From Datisca glomerata (lineage: Eukaryota > Streptophyta > Magnoliopsida > Cucurbitales > Datiscaceae), in assembly GCA_003255025.1 (NCBI GenBank), contig QANY01002976.1, positions 2,836,615 to 2,900,614 on the forward strand: a DNA stretch of 64,000 bases. The letters are read 5' to 3'. The position numbers and the translations under genes were made by a program. A model generated the notes under the pieces. It was not told the DNA's origin, ran no database searches, and saw only the letters and a list, made by a program, of their open reading frames with translations. Positions 22,937 through 33,653 of this stretch are shown here, piece by piece (position 1 is the first letter of the stretch; every line of letters begins with the position of its first letter).

Positions 22937-23560
22937 GTGTCTAGGAGGTGGGAGTGGGCGGACAACATCATTTTCATTCCCAAAGATATTATAGTTATGA
23001 AGAAAGTGGTCATATACAAGTTGTTAATGGTGAGTTCGTGGCTTATTGTTTATCGTGACTCTGCAACAATACAAATTTTATATTGTAATGGTGCAAATAT
23101 TCTCATACTTTTGTCATTGCTTGGGGGAAGTTCACGCCCACACTTGAGGATGTATATTTCATGCAGTGCCTTCCTTTCTTTAGAGATCATGATATTACCC
23201 TAGCTAAGCTCAAGCATGGTGTCAAAGCCATAGTGGATATCCTTCCGAGTGGTCTTTCACAATCTGACAAGAATCCCACTACTTGCAAGTATAACAAGAG
23301 GGCAAACTTCACTAGTGTGGTATCTCATTTATTCTAAGACATTATTACTTCAACTAAGAAATGAGCGAAGCAGTGGGAGTTATAAAACATGCCAATACTT
23401 TGGGAACGAGAGAAGGTGGAACCAGCAGCCTTCATTGTACAATGGTTGTCACGGTGCATATACTTCAAGGTGATGTCACTGCTCATTCTATTCATTGCAT
23501 GGTTACTATGCCATGTTATGTGTGAACCAACATCGTATTGCCAAACTTCCTCGTTGTATA
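22937..23560 (+). pseudogene. Plant mobile domain (PMD / MAIN-like) remnant
   Basis: Shifting frames on the + strand give WGKFTPTLEDVYFMQCLP (about 23123-23176), the counterpart of the conserved WGxxTITLEDVxxLxGLP block of the plant mobile domain. Further on they give KVEPAAFIVQWLSRCIYF (about 23414-23467), the counterpart of EHxAFLALWLSRFVF. The two blocks have the correct spacing for the domain but are separated by a stop and frameshift. The PMD occurs in MAIN/MAIL1 host proteins and, more often, in plant retro- and Mutator-like elements. A transposon origin is more likely here. No start codon or full frame survives. Confidence 0.5.
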
Positions 23561-24064
23561 TGTTTATGTGATTTTGTTGCTTATTACTTCAAATCGAACA
23601 TGCTTTTGTTTCATTGTTAAATGGTTTCCCTTCAAGATGATGAGTAGTCGTGTGTTGTGATGAGTACTAGACGAAAACTCATTTGTTTGTCAAAGGGTAA
23701 ATGTATTTCAACAAAAATGTACACTTATACAAGGGGCACACCCATGTGTACAACATGCACTATAATGCATGGGCTCAAGCCCGTATGAAACAATACAACT
23801 CACATGTAAACTACGGAGACAAACATGAAAAATAAACTGATTTGTTACACTGCACCCCAAATACAGAACGAGTACCAAAACTAGAAGAATTACACAAAAT
23901 AAACCAAAGCAAGGCAATTCTACAACTAGCCAGAATAAGGCACAAACTACCTAACCATTACAACCTATATAACCATCATCTAACTGATAACCTCAATGAA
24001 AATCAAGGTATACTATAACAAATAACTCAAACTGGTTGAACAATATAGAAGCTAAGAATCCAAC
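23561..24064. other. No gene recognised
   Basis: This is mixed-composition DNA between the PMD remnant and the copia 3' LTR. Short frames only. Confidence 0.3.
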
Positions 24065-26162
24065 TGTTAGAATCTGCAGTAACGCGCAGCGGAAGGCGTG
24101 GTGGTGTTTTAAAAAAAATATAAAATGGTAAACAATCGCATCGTCGTAGATCCCAAAGATGATAATTTTTTAATTGAAAAATATTTTTTCGGATCGGATC
24201 CATTTTATCTTTATATATTAAATCAAAGACATACATGGATATAAAATACACCACTTGTAGTCCAATCAAACATCCTTGTAATATAACGATCTTGCTATCT
24301 CACAAACGATAGACTTTGAGATCCACACACGATCTTCCAAGGCAATCCTCAAGCATACTAGGACGTGTGTGGGCACATAGATTATATCAAGATCACTTTT
24401 TGGTCTCTAGATGTACTCAACAATGAGATCTAGAGATTTTCGAGAATGATTAATTTGTGAGACAAAAGACGGATCAAAAAACAATTCAAAGTTATTTATA
24501 AAGATTTTTGATTAACTTTTAATCTCATAGAGTTTCACCCTAGATCGTAACTGTGTTGTTAGCACACTGAAGCAAATAGGATAATATTAATATATTATCT
24601 AGATGATGGCATATCCTATTTTTTAGGGAATTACATAAAATAATAAATGAATTACAAATGTGCAATTGAAGTGAGACCCACTGTAATCGTACAACACTAC
24701 AGTGCCACACGACACTATAGTGTGCCGTGAGGAGTCACAGTGCCTCACGACACTGTAGTCTCATGCACCATTATAGTGTCGTGAGGCACTACAGTGTGCC
24801 ATATGTCCACTGTAGTGCCACGTGACATTACAGTAAGTCAATCCCTAATTTAAAATCAGTGATTGACGTGTGGCATTTCAATATGCCACGTGACAATTTT
24901 CTAAATTTATTATTTATTTTAATCAGATATCTAGATATTATTTAATTCAAAATTTAACTTATCTGATCATTTCTATCAACTAGTTTATCTGTTAGTTCAA
25001 ATACCAAATTTAGAGTTATTTAAAATTTGAATTATTATCTGATAATAATTAAATATTATCTAATTTCATAAATTAGATATTTTATCTCACTTATCGATTA
25101 ACACAAAATTAATGTTGTTATTATTTAATGATAATTTCCAAAAAATTACATTAAATGATTCAATTAATTAATACTTAATTAATTATACACAATTATCTCA
25201 TAATTATATACTTACCCCAGAAATATAATTCTTTTTTCAAGTCAATCCTTTTCTCATATCCTGAAGTATTCACACCATAGACTGTGTAGTACAGAAGTGA
25301 CTTGGGACCATGGACCCAAATGCTAAGCTCCAATAAACCAGTTGATTAATTAAATTTTTTAACTAAATAATCTTATTTATTAATTTTATTCTCCACTATA
25401 AATATGGAATTGCACTCTTAGTAATTACATAATACATTTACAGAGTTTTTTGTGTAGTCTATTGATATAATCACTTCATGTAGTTTTGTCCTTCAATTAT
25501 TGGCTCGTAAATTAGAGCTGGTCAAATTTACTGTTTTACCCTTCTAATTACCTCTTGATCTTCAAGTATCATTAATTCACTAGTGATCGATCAATTTATA
25601 ATCATATTATAACATTATGTTCGCAGCCATCTATCACTGAATCTTCAAAACAAAAGTCACTAGCATATTTTACAAACAAACCTTAACAATAAATCAAAAG
25701 ATACAATAGACATGCATAAGAGTTCATGACTACTCATGATTAAAACTGATCTACATATGATCGTCATATTGATGTATATTAAATCTTTATAATGAACGGT
25801 AAGTTAATAAAGATATTAATTCACATCGGTCTTGTCATATATAATCTTATTATATAAAGTACTTTCACTAATATGCCTATCCACATCAATGATCTGGATC
25901 TATATCACATGCATTCATAATGTTTAGTGAACCGTACTAGTAATCATTCATTAAAAATTTTGTACTTTAATATGTTACTTATAATTGTATTCATTGTCTA
26001 TGACATTAATCATCTCGTACTTATACAAGATCATAGTCTCATTAATGAATAAATTTTTAGATATTTACATAAATTATTCGATAATAATTTAAAAGAACAA
26101 TTATAAGAAAAATATAATTTCATATTTTCTAAACACATGTTTTAAGGGAACTATGCCCAACA
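24065..26162 (-). repeat. Ty1-copia 3' LTR
   Basis: The LTR is 2098 bp and starts (minus strand) TGTTGGGCATAGTTCCC and ends GATTCTAACA, with the expected TG...CA ends. On its inner side a purine-rich PPT (26163-26175) abuts the start. It is alignable along its length with the LTR at 35228-36930, with substitutions throughout and two large indels. It carries a cluster of CACTACAGTG palindromes at 24681-24834. Confidence 0.75.
24681..24834. repeat. Cluster of CACTACAGTG / CACTGTAGTG palindromes in 3' LTR
   Basis: About eight short palindromic or near-palindromic units built on CACTACAGTG, GTGCCACGTG and CACTGTAGTG are packed into 155 bp. The same cluster, diverged, is at 36013-36154 in the other LTR. 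In transcriptional sense it lies within the LTR's last third. Confidence 0.65.
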
Positions 26163-26175
26163 ATCTTCCACTTTT
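26163..26175 (-). promoter_or_regulatory. Copia polypurine tract
   Basis: On the minus strand AAAAGTGGAAGAT sits directly before the 3' LTR start, the expected site for plus-strand DNA priming. Confidence 0.6.
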
Positions 26176-26686
26176 CATAAAGCAAATGTGGTATCTCTCT
26201 CAACCTCATATTTTACATATGACCCTCAAACAACTTCATAGGAAGTGTATGGTAAATGGGTCAGCCAGGTTCTGATCTAATGTTATCTCCATAACAGTCA
26301 GATCACCTCGGTGTATGATTTAGACGTTGACTTTTGACCATGCTTATCTGATTCAGAATCAGTATATCCATTGAGATTTAGGTCTCCATCTGAATAAAGA
26401 AGCATATAACTTCTTGTTCTCCGAAGATACTTGAGAATGTGCTTTACTACAATCCAATGTTTTAAACCATGATTTTATTGATAACGACTGATAATTTCTA
26501 CTGCATAATAGATGGTTGGTCTCGTACACAACATTGCATACATGAGACTACCAACAGGTGAAGCATTAGAAAAATTTCTCATATCATATTTCTCATGAGG
26601 TGTGTTGAGACGCTGTTCCTTGGAAAGGACAATTCCATGTCTGGATGGTAGTTAACCATTCTTGGAATTTTTCATAGAGAATCCAT
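26176..26686 (-). pseudogene. Copia RNase H region
   Basis: Broken minus-strand frames give VGSLMYAMLCTRP (about 26560-26522), SRYQ, HILKYLRRTRSYMLLYSDGD and NLNGYTDSESD, and finally NLADPFT. These are the ordered landmarks of the copia RNase H and tail (family: GSLMYAMLCTRPD, ILRYLKGT, GYTDSD, NLADPLT). Several frameshifts and stops are present. Confidence 0.75.
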
Positions 26687-27150
26687 TTAGCGCCTAATCA
26701 ATATAAGATGCTGAGAATGTGACAATAGCTTGTTCTTTCTATCCCTTAGAATTTGGATGCCTAGAACATAGCTCGCATCTCCCAAATATTTCATTTGAAA
26801 TTTCTCAGCTACCCTCTTCTTTACTTTTGACAAAGTTTCTACCTCATTCTCAATGAGTAGAATATTATCTATATAAAGAACTAAGAAAATCACTATCATA
26901 TATTTGATGTATTTATTAACACGAGCTTCATCAACATTTTGCTTAAAGCTATACAATTCAATAGTTTCATCAAAGGTAAGATTCCACGATCTAAATGCTT
27001 GCTTCAATCCATAAATGGATTTAAGCAACTTGCATACTTTCTGATCTTGCCCATTTTTCACAAACACTTATGGTTACATCATATAGATACTTTATTCAAG
27101 AGAGTCATTTAGAAAATCTGTATTGACATCTATTTTCCATATTTCATAGT
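26687..27150 (-). pseudogene. Copia reverse transcriptase (C-terminal half)
   Basis: The open piece 26687-27067 (126 codons) contains KVCKLLKSIYGLKQA, the block that precedes the active site, then LYIDNILLIENEVE where the family has YVDDILLIGND. The second catalytic aspartate is replaced by asparagine. FQMKYLGDASYVLGIQILRD follows. The N-terminal half continues in broken frames to about 27500 (GCKWI-type block near 27300). Confidence 0.85.
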
Positions 27151-27519
27151 CTAAACTAGTGGCTATGGATAAAAGGATGCGAATGGATATAGCTTTTGGC
27201 TACTCATTCCCTTTATATATAGCTTTTGGCCACCAGCCATACCTTGAAAGTCTCTACTTTTCCATTTGTACCTCTTTTCTTCTTGAAAATCCATTTACAT
27301 CCAATGGGCCTGACATCTTCAGGTTGATCTACAAGTTCTCAAACAGAATTAGAGTATATCAATTTTATTCTTGCTTCATGGAATCTTGTCATTTCTCATT
27401 TTAGGGTCTTCCATCACCTCTTTAAAGGTTAATGGATCGTCCTTATCTGCGTCAGACACTGGGACATGTGCCTCTAGTTCATAGCAAATATGTTATCTTA
27501 TAACTCACCCACTACGACG
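27151..27519 (-). pseudogene. Copia reverse transcriptase (N-terminal half, heavily broken)
   Basis: Minus-strand fragments correspond to the ALDDPD..YKEAMEDP and KWIYKRK regions that lead into copia RT, for example PLTFKEVMEDPK near 27430-27395. Frame changes occur every 20-40 codons. Confidence 0.55.
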
Positions 27520-28330
27520 TTACACCGAGATTTTCAGAACAAGAACAGTGATTTCTGTGGTTTGTCGTTTATCAGTTAATGATGAAGGTGGTCTACTCTG
27601 ATCGGATGATAATTCTTCGAGAACTTTGCTCCAAGGTCTGTAGTTTTTCATATAGTCGTGTTCAAGGAAAGTGATATTTGTCGATACAAACACCTTTAGA
27701 TCTTTGTAACTATAAAAGCACCCACCTCTTGCTTCTGGAGTATAGTCAACAAATATACACACTTCAAACCTTGAGTCTAAGAACGTGAGTTGGATACCCC
27801 TATATACGAAAATGATGTAAACTAGGTTTGGAACCATTCTATAACTTTAAAGGTGTCTTGCTTACAAACTTAGAAGGCACTACATTCAAAATGTAGGTAA
27901 TCGTTTGAAGTGCATATTCTCAGAATGTGAGTGGTAATGATGAGTAACTTAACATCGACCTAAACATACCCAATAGGGTTCAGTTTCTCATTTCTGAAGC
28001 ACATTTTACTATGGCGTTCCAGGTGCTATGAGTTGAGATAGAATGTCATACTCTAGCAGGAAATTCTTGAATTATAAATCCAAATATTCAACACTTCGAT
28101 CTGATCAAAATGTTTTCAAAGATTTACATAATTGCTTTTCAGCTTCGGCTTTGAAGTTTTTACACTTTCCAAAAGTTTCAAATTTTCTATGCATTAGGTA
28201 AGTATAGCCATATCTAGAGTAATCGTCAATAAATGTGATGAAATACTCATACTCACCTCTAGCTTGTACATTGATTAGTCTAGAGACATCAGTATGTACT
28301 AGCTCAAGTGGTTTTTTTGGCTCTTTGACC
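27520..28330 (-). pseudogene. Copia integrase core and C-terminus
   Basis: The open piece 27520-27837 ends the integrase with RFEVCIFVDYTPEARGGCFY and KVFVSTNITFLEHDYM, which match the family's SEVCLFVGYPKGTRGG and FVSTNATFLEEDY blocks. Upstream to 28330 the core domain is readable in several frames (YEYFITFIDDYSRYGY-like segment near 28260-28190) but has no continuous frame. Confidence 0.75.
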
Positions 28331-28585
28331 CTTTCCAGAGAAATGTCTCTTGATCATTTTACCCACTAGACAAGATTCATAAACTGGAAGAGTCTCAACT
28401 TGTAGTTCTCTCAAAGCATCATGCTTTGTAAACTGGTTTAATCTATCTAGATTAATATGTACCAACCTAAGATTCCATTGATACATGTCATCATCATGAA
28501 AAACTCTTTGTCGTTTATTTCTTTTAGGATTTACTACTTTAAACAATTCTAAATTATTTAACGCATGTTCAGTCGATTTAAGCAT
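28304..28585 (-). pseudogene. Copia GAG-pre-integrase / zinc-binding HHCC domain
   Basis: WNLRLVHINLDRLNQFTKH (family: WHLRLGHINLDRI) and LPVYESCLVGKMIKRHFSGK (family: LPVCESCLEGKMTKRPF) identify the integrase zinc-binding domain. One zinc-ligand cysteine of the CESC pair has become tyrosine. It lies in order between the protease and the integrase core. Confidence 0.85.
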
Positions 28586-28766
28586 ATACAGTCCATTTGA
28601 AACTTTAACATGAAAAATATTGACTCCATTCTCTGAAATAATAAACTGATTATTAATAATAAAAAAACTTCAAAATATTTTTCATGTAGTAACGAAAAAG
28701 AAATCAAATTTCTCAAAATCTAGGAATAAATGAGCATTGTTCAAAACAAGAAAATTATTTCTAAAA

Positions 28767-29222
28767 TTAAGACGGACTGTCCCCCAATACTTTCTTTGAC
28801 ATGAGCGCACCACTACCAACTCTCATTATCACCTCGCCATCGGCAAGCTCTCTTGTCGAATCAAGCATCTGCAAAGAAGAACATACATGATTAGTGACTC
28901 TTGAATCTAATATCCTAGATGATAAATCATATTCCGCTAAACTAGCTTTAAATACAAGAAAATCACATTTACCCTTCTTTTTCAACTCAAAGAGATACTT
29001 GCCACAGTTTCTCTTCCACTGACCTTCAACTCCACAGCGAAAACAATTTCCCTTGGGTTTGATCTCGCCTTTGTTCTTCTTGCCTTTGGGTGACTTTTTT
29101 GTCTTTCTTTTCTCTTTTGTTCTTACTCTTGTCCTTACCATTGTTCTTCTTCCTTTTGTTATTCTTAACAACATTGGAAGAATATTTTTTTCAGCAACAT
29201 TTGCCTCCCCCTCTTTGGTCAT
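28767..29222 (-). pseudogene. Copia gag C-terminus, zinc knuckle and protease start
   Basis: A 151-codon open piece. A lysine-rich stretch (residues 25-58) precedes a CFRCGVEGQWKRNC knuckle (29045-29004) in which the expected histidine is glutamine. After it ILDSRVTNHVCSS stands where the family has ILDSGATNHVCSS, so the protease triplet DSG is DSR. Both changes would disable the protein. Confidence 0.8.
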
Positions 29223-29246
29223 ACTCTTGTTGAGTGACTAAAAAAT

Positions 29247-29830
29247 CTACAGTTCATTCAACAATTGGGTCCTGTTGAATTTCAACTTGTTCATAACATA
29301 GTTGGGGGTGAACGTAGAAAAAGTAGGTGTGAGTGATTCAAGTATAATACTGACTTGATTTCGCTCATGAATGGTAACCCTATATACTTCTGCCTCATGT
29401 ATTATATTGATCATGTTCAAAACATGTTCACGCACAAAAGTACATTTCTTCATCTTAGTTGTCATCTAGCTCCTAGTAGTCTCATGACGAATTTGATCAG
29501 ACTGCTACCCAGACATCACCTATAAAGATTTCATAATCTCATAGGTAGTTTACATGCTTTCATGTTTGATTCTCAGAACATCATTCATGCTCACAAGCAT
29601 GTAGCACTTATCTTTGTTGTTGGATTAAATCCAAGCATCAAACTTGTCCCTAACATTCTTAAGGGCATTAGCAGCGGGCTCCTCAAGACATTTCTCAGTA
29701 AGAACAAATTTGTGGTTCTCACAAATTAACATCAAATCTAAATTTGGCTTTCATCTTATGAAATTATCACCATTTATTTTTTTAAGTGCAATTAATGTAG
29801 TAATAGGGTTGCCCTAACTCTTTTTCCCGG
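29247..29830 (-). pseudogene. Copia gag N-terminal and central region
   Basis: Broken frames give ALKKINGDNF (about 29795-29765), FVLTEKCLEEPAANALKNV, MNDVLRIKHESM and VREHVLNMINIIHEAEVY. These are the ordered landmarks of UBN2-type copia gag (family: KLNGTNF, FVLTEECP, NAKCYILASM). A frame of 72 codons (29247-29465) remains open. Confidence 0.75.
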
Positions 29831-30557
29831 ATGAAATGAAAATCAGATTCATGTAACAAGAGAAGGGTTTCCCATTCCTTAGCCAGAAAAAAAATGTGGC
29901 CATGAAATAGGGATTAAGTGGAACCAAAATGATTGGGTGGTAGAGTCGTGAAAACACCTGTTTCTTCCATATTTTGGACCTTAGCCCGCCCCTTGTTTCA
30001 AAGAGAGTAGGATGGGTTATTCACATTTCATTTGACGGTCTGAGGTATTTGAAAGCTAAGTAGTGGTAATTCTAAGGATTCTCGAGAGAAAAATAGAGAT
30101 CTCTCATACATTACCTGTAATATGTGGAAGTATCGACGTAATTTTATAGTCATTCGGCTGAATGCTACATGAAGAAGCATGTGCGCGGGCACTTGTGGAC
30201 GAAGCGTAATAACTGAAAAATAAAATATACATAATTTAATATAATTGAAATAAATATCAAGAATTTAGAAAGTAAATATGATGCATGAATGTAACATATT
30301 AATACATAAATTTAACATTTACTAATTCACAATAAGACAACCTAACAATTAATGTGCCGTCTTAGGGTCGGTCAGTTTAATTTTAGACTGTCTATGAGAT
30401 ATTCTCATCCTTATTAATTAGAACTCAAAATATCTCATATTTTCTCTTTTAATAATAAGATATTGCCTATTTGGTCAAGTCACAACTATCCACTCAAAGC
30501 TTAGTTGTGACTTTGTGAGTGTAACTCATTATCCCAGCTTCTATGACTTGATTAAGA
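29831..30557. other. AT-rich DNA between copia gag and CACTA 2
   Basis: This is not recognisable as copia coding or LTR sequence. Together with 33654-34650 it forms about 1.7 kb of extra AT-rich DNA between the gag start and the element leader. I infer an earlier insertion (possibly a solo LTR) that later received CACTA 2. Its termini were not identified. Confidence 0.3.
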
Positions 30558-30560
30558 ATA
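30558..30560. repeat. Target-site duplication ATA, left copy (CACTA 2)
   Basis: ATA directly precedes CACTACAAGAAAA and is repeated at 33651-33653 after the right terminus. Confidence 0.75.
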
Positions 30561-30579
30561 CACTACAAGAAAATTGACC

Positions 30580-30770
30580 TACTGCAACAGTTATATCGTT
30601 ACGGTTACCCCAATCGTCATGAAAATATGAACATGAGAGATCTATAGCGACGGTTTGACGAGAACCATCGGGAAAACCCAACTAGGCCGATGGTTTCCTG
30701 TAACCGTCGGCGTAGAGACGTTTAAGTGTAACTTTTGCGACGGTTTAGTAAAACCTTCACAATAAAGACT
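30580..30770. repeat. CACTA 2 left subterminal repeats
   Basis: Multiple copies of TGCGACGGTTTAGTAAAACC-like motifs and their inversions, matched by the array at 33415-33630 at the other end. They differ in sequence from the CACTA 1 motif, so the two elements belong to different families. Confidence 0.75.
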
Positions 30771-30933
30771 GTCCCAAAGAGAAGCAAAAAGTGGGAAACG
30801 TGAAAAATATCCAAAAAAAATCGAGCGGGAATTGATGAAAAACCTGAAAACGCGCCGAGCCCTCTCTGTCTCCTCTCTCGATGTCATCTATCAAAAACCA
30901 TACCCCCACTCCCTTCTCGATCCCCTTCCTCCC

Positions 30934-31062
30934 ATGCTCCCTTCTCTCTTCTTCCCCTCACTTGAATCGAAAGCCGATGCTGAAGCCTCCAAGACTTACC
31001 CACAGCAAGCCGGTACCATCCGTAAGAAAGGTCACATCGTCATCAAGGTCCGCCCCTGCAAG
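30934..31062 (+). pseudogene. Captured eIF5A first-exon fragment
   Basis: ESKADAEASKTYPQQAGTIR followed by KKGHIVIKVRPCK (30964-31062) matches the N-terminal domain of plant eIF5A almost residue for residue. The family has ESKADAGASKTYPQQAGTIR and then KNGYIVIKGRPCK. eIF5A is a translation elongation factor activated by hypusine. The fragment stops at the first intron boundary after RPCK (GTTTGT follows), so the hypusine loop (SKTGKHGHAK) and the OB-fold are absent. The frame extends upstream to an ATG at 30934 but with unrelated residues. It lies inside CACTA 2 and cannot make a functional factor alone. Confidence 0.88.
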
Positions 31063-31189
31063 GTTTGTGCAATATTTTTTAAATGTAGGGTCTGTTGGCA
31101 TTGTGTTGGCTTGAATTGCTAGTCTATTTTGTACAAGGATAATGATATTGAACCCAGGAAGCTGTTTTTTGGTTTCCTTCTGAGCGAAA

Positions 31190-31379
31190 ATGTTCTCTCT
31201 TAGGACCAAGAGGTCCAATTTGGGCTCACGGAGAGAGTGAAACTTAGGCAAAACAGTTAATGATTCTCCCATCACACTTTTTTCAGAGAATCGGGAGCCA
31301 GTTTTTCGACAATTCGGTTCCGGATCGGCCCAGCACTGGCACTCCAGCTCCTTGGGCTCCTCGTATCTCTGTGCTTTGA
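31190..31379 (+). pseudogene. Captured NUP133 first-exon fragment
   Basis: An ATG at 31190 opens MFSLRTKRSNLGSRRE, then a stop, then NDSPITLFSENREPVF. After a one-base frameshift VPDRPSTGTPAPWAPRISVL follows. Plant nuclear pore protein NUP133 begins with MFSP..KR..SRK.., has a DSPxTP element, and continues (D/N)RPSTGTPAPWAPRLSVLAR. The order and spacing agree, so I call a 5' fragment of NUP133. Known role: a scaffold subunit of the NUP107-160 nuclear pore subcomplex. The fragment has both a stop and a frameshift, so no product is expected. Identification is from memory of the family N-terminus. Confidence 0.72.
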
Positions 31380-32607
31380 AGGTATTGAGTCATATTTGAG
31401 AGTCAATATTGATTAGAGTTCTGGTTTTACACATTTTGGCCTATTTGACTCATTGTTATAGTTATTAATGGAGTTCAAAGTTCTGAAATGGTTGCTTATA
31501 GAATAAAAGTTGGTGTTCTCTTCTGAGTTTGTGGCTTTCTGGTTTTCTTTGTTGTCTTGCATGCAATATGTTTGTAAAAATGTCACAGAACAATGCCAGG
31601 TCTGTGGGTAGTGAGTAATTGTGATATATAAAAGATTTAGCTTCAATTTATTATACCTTTATGTTTCTTCATTGATCATTTTGCTTGCTCTAATGGCTTT
31701 TATAGGGATTGATTGTGATAATCCATGAAAATTACTAGCTAGTTTAAGCTAACATGAATTATGCATGAAATGGAAAGATCTATAGTAAGGCATTATTGAT
31801 TTTGCAAGAGAATGAATGGTTAAAAAAACTCTATACAAACAAAGAAATGACTTTCATACTTATAGCCATATTATAAGATGTGCAAATGTGGTCATTCTTT
31901 GAGCAGATTAGTATAAGATATTCTTTGCGGTCGCGGCCTTTCTATATTTAGAATATCGTCTCTCCGAGATGATGCAGGTAACTACTTAAATATGGATCGG
32001 CCAAAAATAATTACCTAAATACCTTCCTTTCCCTCATTGCTGTGATTAGACTCGCTCTCATGTTTAGTTGTAACACAGAGTTTTGGATTGCTTACAGGGA
32101 ATGGCTGAAGAGAAATTCAAAGTATGTGTTAACGCGTACAAATCATTGTGCAGTGCACTCTCCTCTGCTCGTTGAATTGTAGGTCTGCTTCATCTTCTCA
32201 TCAGCTAATTTTCAATCTAACCAGAATATTTAGGTACTGATTTTTATTTCTTTATTCAATTATTTATATTTTCCAAGTTCCAAACTCTGAACTAGTGCCA
32301 CATAATTCAACAAGTGTAATTTTTTATGGTATTTTTCAGATAGAAATCAAATAAGAGAATTTTTCCAATTTGCTATGAGAAGTCAAGTGATCATTTTTTC
32401 AATCTGCCTGAATGCTTCTACTGTAATGGTTGTCAACTCAGCAAAGACCTTTATGAGAAACCTGCTATTCTCCCATACACTCATGGGTGATATAATCCAT
32501 GATGTTTGATTGTAACTGTTTTTCTTCGTTTTATAGCTTTCAAGGGATGATATCTTGTTGTCTCTCCCCCCCTCCCTCCCCCCCTCCCNATCTTGTTCTC
32601 TCTCCCT

Positions 32608-32640
<33 letters not shown>

Positions 32641-32820
32641 AGTATTATGTTATCTGTTTTATTTATTAAGTTCTGTTGTTTTTTTAACTTCACTTTAAAA
32701 ATTCACTGGGACATTCAATTAAATTAAATCTGCATTTCGTTAATTTTGATTGCTTATTATTTGTTTACATTAGTAGTAATGGTATCGCCCATGAGTATTT
32801 TGCATAACAGCTTTCCCTGT
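31380..32820. other. Intron-like DNA inside CACTA 2
   Basis: This is AT-rich sequence with splice-like motifs between the captured NUP133 and ABCD2 pieces. A short open stretch near 32100-32175 starts MAEEKFKVCVNAYKSL. A cysteine-bearing stretch near 32390-32465 may be further captured coding sequence. I could not name either. A C/T microsatellite (32561-32640) contains the N at about 32589. Confidence 0.4.
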
Positions 32821-32875
32821 TAATGGTTTGTTTCATTTTATTTGACCTTGTCCCATATGACACTGTTTTGCAGTT

Positions 32876-33189
32876 CTTTGTACTGAGGGATTATGCAAGA
32901 GAAACTCTTTCTTTGAGATGGAGGTCTTGGATGACAAAATATTACATGCGTCACTATTTGAAGAATCAAACTTTTTATAAAATTCAATCTGAATCGATTA
33001 TTGATAATCCAGATCAGCGTATTATTGATTATCTTAATCTAGATCATGGGTGAAAAAAGAAGCAGATTTTTGTTATGGACTTGTTCGTGATCGAGAAAAT
33101 GCTGAATCAATTGCTTTCTATAGTGGTGAAGACAATGAGATGGAACTTTTGTTAGAGCGCTTCAGAAGTGCTTTCGAGAATTTAACTGT
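32876..33189 (+). pseudogene. Captured ABCD2 (chloroplast/peroxisome-type half ABC transporter) exons
   Basis: After an AG acceptor, FFVLRDYARETLSLRWRSWM (from about 32873) is followed by NQTFYKIQSESIIDNPDQRI. A stop at 33051-33053 intervenes, then KKEADFCYGLVRDRENAESI and ELLLERFRSAFENLT up to a GT at 33190. These are the ordered landmarks of the ABC transporter D family member 2 membrane domain (family: YARETLSLRWRxWMT, IDNPDQRI, KKEADFRYGLVRVRENAESIAFY). About 60 residues normally between the two pieces are missing, so there is an internal deletion. No nucleotide-binding domain is present. Confidence 0.85.
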
Positions 33190-33414
33190 ATGCCTATTCC
33201 TTTTATCCAGCTCCATTTCTCCATTTCTCAGGTTTTTAGAACTATTTTAGAGCTGTAAGTATTATCTTTGGTGTTTATATACATGGGAGAAATACGTATG
33301 AAAATATATGATAAAACAAATAATTAAAATACCTGCTAAAAATGTTTTTTTTTTAAATATGGTAACACTACCGGGGGTTTTGTATAACCACTGATACATT
33401 TAAAAAATATGCAT

Positions 33415-33630
33415 ATATTGCTACGGTTTTGTCTAACCGTCGCAATAGGTGGTATATGGTGACGGTTTTAAAACTATTGTGATAGATACTTTCTAGCGAC
33501 ATTCCTCTGACGGTTGTAAAAACCATCGCAATAGATTTTCTGACGGCAGAATTCCCGATGATTTATAAACCATTGGAATAGATATAGTAATGGTTTAAAA
33601 CCGTCACGAAAGATAAAAACCCGTTGTGAT
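33415..33630. repeat. CACTA 2 right subterminal repeats
   Basis: At least six diverged copies of GCGACGGTTTTAAAACCGTCGC half-sites in both orientations mirror the left end. Confidence 0.75.
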
Positions 33631-33650
33631 AGAACTGTTTTCTTAAGGTG

Positions 33651-33653
33651 ATA
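33651..33653. repeat. Target-site duplication ATA, right copy (CACTA 2)
   Basis: Matches 30558-30560. Confidence 0.75.

Larger units (their letters stand above)
30561..33650. mobile_element. CACTA element 2 carrying host-gene fragments (Pack-CACTA)
   Basis: The left end is CACTACAAGAAAATTGACC and the right end reads, on the minus strand, CACCTTAAGAAAACAG. Both are rich in subterminal motifs of the GCGACGGTTTTAAAACCGTCGC family (30580-30760 and 33415-33630), and a 3-bp duplication ATA flanks it. The 3090-bp interior has no transposase. It holds, in the same orientation, first-exon fragments of eIF5A and NUP133 and two exon pieces of the ABCD2 transporter, with intron-like DNA between them. 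This is the structure of a Pack-type element. A single N lies near 32589 next to a C-rich microsatellite. Confidence 0.85.

Noticed and set aside
32380..32470. FLZ-type zinc finger fragment in CACTA 2
   Set aside because: FYCNGCQLSKDLY resembles the first half of an FLZ domain but the second Cys pair is absent. Left as an unnamed open stretch.
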